Assembly: GCA_030549775.1 (NCBI GenBank)
Contig: CM060172.1
Span: 9,535,861 to 9,599,860 of the forward strand
Reading direction: 5' to 3'
DNA length: 64,000 bases
From: Tamarix chinensis
Taxonomy: Eukaryota; Streptophyta; Magnoliopsida; Caryophyllales; Tamaricaceae
Shown: positions 62,701 through 64,000 of the stretch, one piece after another
Numbering within the stretch: position 1 is the first letter of the stretch
Layout: each line of letters begins with the position of its first letter
The notes under the pieces: model-generated
Told to the model about the DNA's origin: nothing
Database searches by the model: none
Seen by the model: the letters and a program-made list of their open reading frames with translations, nothing else
Translations under genes and position numbers: made by a program

Positions 62701-64000
62701 AGTTTAGATATTTCCATTTTTAGGTACTGTTCTAGCCACCACAGGAGATGAGGCATATTTTTTTTTACTTTAATATTAAAGCCTCTTCAATAATAATACA
62801 CTCATATCTAAGGCTTTGTGTCTATGTACTTTTGTTATGAGTTAAGTGAATACCTGCATGAAATGTTACATGTCCTATGGTTGCTTGTGCAGCGTGTCTT
62901 GGAAGGATCTAAGGTAAGAATATGTGTGGATATGGCTACATTGGTTCATATGTGAAATTCTATTATGTGGTACAAAATGTTTTGAGGATTACTAAGAATT
63001 TCTTGTATTTTGAGTTATGAGGAATAGGTAGGATTTTGAAGACCCAAAAGCATTTTGGTTAATATTCTAGAAAATGGCATATGGGAAACCCTAGGGAAAA
63101 TTTTAGTCAAATATCCCTTGAAAAATGTTAAATAATAAGTATGATAATTATAAAAGAGGAGAAGGTTGACCATGTATAGGGTTTTTCAAACTTAATATGG
63201 TCTATATCTGGGGGTGACTAAGAGAGGGATGGATGTTAAGAATGATTATAGGGGGGATGATGGTATTTTTGCTATCTTAGCAATAAGTGGGGGTGTCCTT
63301 GGATGCTAAAGGTTGGGGAGAGTACTAAGTTGGGGGAACTAGGGTTTTGGTGGTGTAAAACCCTAGTGGTAGGTTTTTTATCACATGTAAGAAATGAGGG
63401 AGTTTGGTTGTGCCTTTGAATGATAATGTTGAATATGCTTTGTGGTGATTGTGTGTTAAGTTTGATGGTAAAGTGGGATAAGTAGAAGTGGATACAACTA
63501 CTAAAGGGAAATTAGGGTTTCGAAAGGAGTCCATTGAGGAGGATGTTATCACATGTGCAAAATGAAGGAATTAGGTTACCAAAATTTATGGGATGGATAA
63601 TCATGGTAAAATATACTTGGTTGTGGAATTTTAGGGATAAATATGCAGTATATATTGGTTAGGCCCATTTGAACCACACTAGGGTTTCGAGGGATAACCC
63701 TAGGGGATAGATGTTATCATATGTGAGGAATGGGGGAAATGGGATATGACTCATGCATGAAAGATGTTTCTAATGACAGGTTTCGGCTTTTTGAGAAGTT
63801 GAGGACTCAAGGATCATTAGGGGGTGAAGATATCTCAGACTTAGGAAATTATGGTTTCCAAAAGGCTAGAGTTGGCTCGGGGTGGTAGTAGGCCATGAGT
63901 CATACATGGTTGTGTGAAATATCTGAGCAAATAAGACACAAATAAGATACCAATTACTAAAAGTGGAAGATCATTTGAGTTGGGACCGGTTGTACCTTAT
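62701..64000 (+). other. Degenerate repeat sequence, distantly like the 5-kb family
   Basis: 'ccctag' and 'aaccctag' phrases with G-rich stretches (63040-63760) recall 31560-31760 of copy A. The last 110 bases ('aataagacacaaataagata', 'agtggaagatcatttgagtt', 'gggaccggt') recall 32120-32180 of copy A, just before its CCGGT repeats. It may be the body of a related LTR running off the window. No gene was seen. Confidence 0.3.

Overview
The window is nuclear DNA of a flowering plant, probably a eudicot. It is AT-rich, full of nested LTR and LINE retrotransposon remains, and holds one intron-containing gene with ten GT-AG exons. No bacterial, phage, organellar or CRISPR feature was seen. All calls come from reading motifs, terminal sequences and similarity between parts of the window by eye; no alignment or database search was run.

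Layout. 1-5940: worn Ty3/gypsy material, including one element with a recognisable 5' LTR (1705-3775), an initiator-Met-type primer binding site, and gag, protease and the start of reverse transcriptase, all broken. 5941-7222: a minus-strand LTR fragment. 7223 to about 33455: one gypsy-type element that has lost pol and been exploded by later insertions. Its 5' LTR (7223-15299) holds a second-family LTR (7898-12835), which itself holds a 1.57-kb solo LTR (10230-11797). Its 3' LTR is split into three pieces by a solo LTR (19818-27262) that carries an L1-type LINE (21447-26721) with a 16-bp target duplication, and by a 5-kb coding-poor element (copy A, 28109 to about 33200). 33456-38885: another second-family LTR, a polypyrimidine-rich LTR-like fragment and a large trinucleotide-repeat cluster. 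38886-44880: a second LINE remnant cut in its endonuclease region by a second 5-kb element (copy B, 39543-44393, target duplication CTACT). 45849-48865: a PIF/Harbinger DNA transposon with a transposase fragment and an internal tandem array. 49041-53281: the only convincing host gene, a nuclear gene for a mitochondrial NDUFAF7/MidA-type methyltransferase (complex I assembly), 498 codons. 53282-56072: non-coding, with a possible worn Copia LTR. 56073-64000: a further LTR-like host sequence carrying a third 5-kb element (copy C, 56511-61673).

The most interesting unexplained structure is the 5-kb family (A, B, C). The copies share terminal inverted sequence beginning TGTAA, a polypurine/polypyrimidine domain with long open frames, a roughly 25-30-bp minisatellite, a block of CCGGT-rich repeats and a pair of conserved short hairpins. 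The simplest reading is giant solo LTRs. B and C lie in the same orientation on either side of the gene, and A and B are inverted relative to each other.
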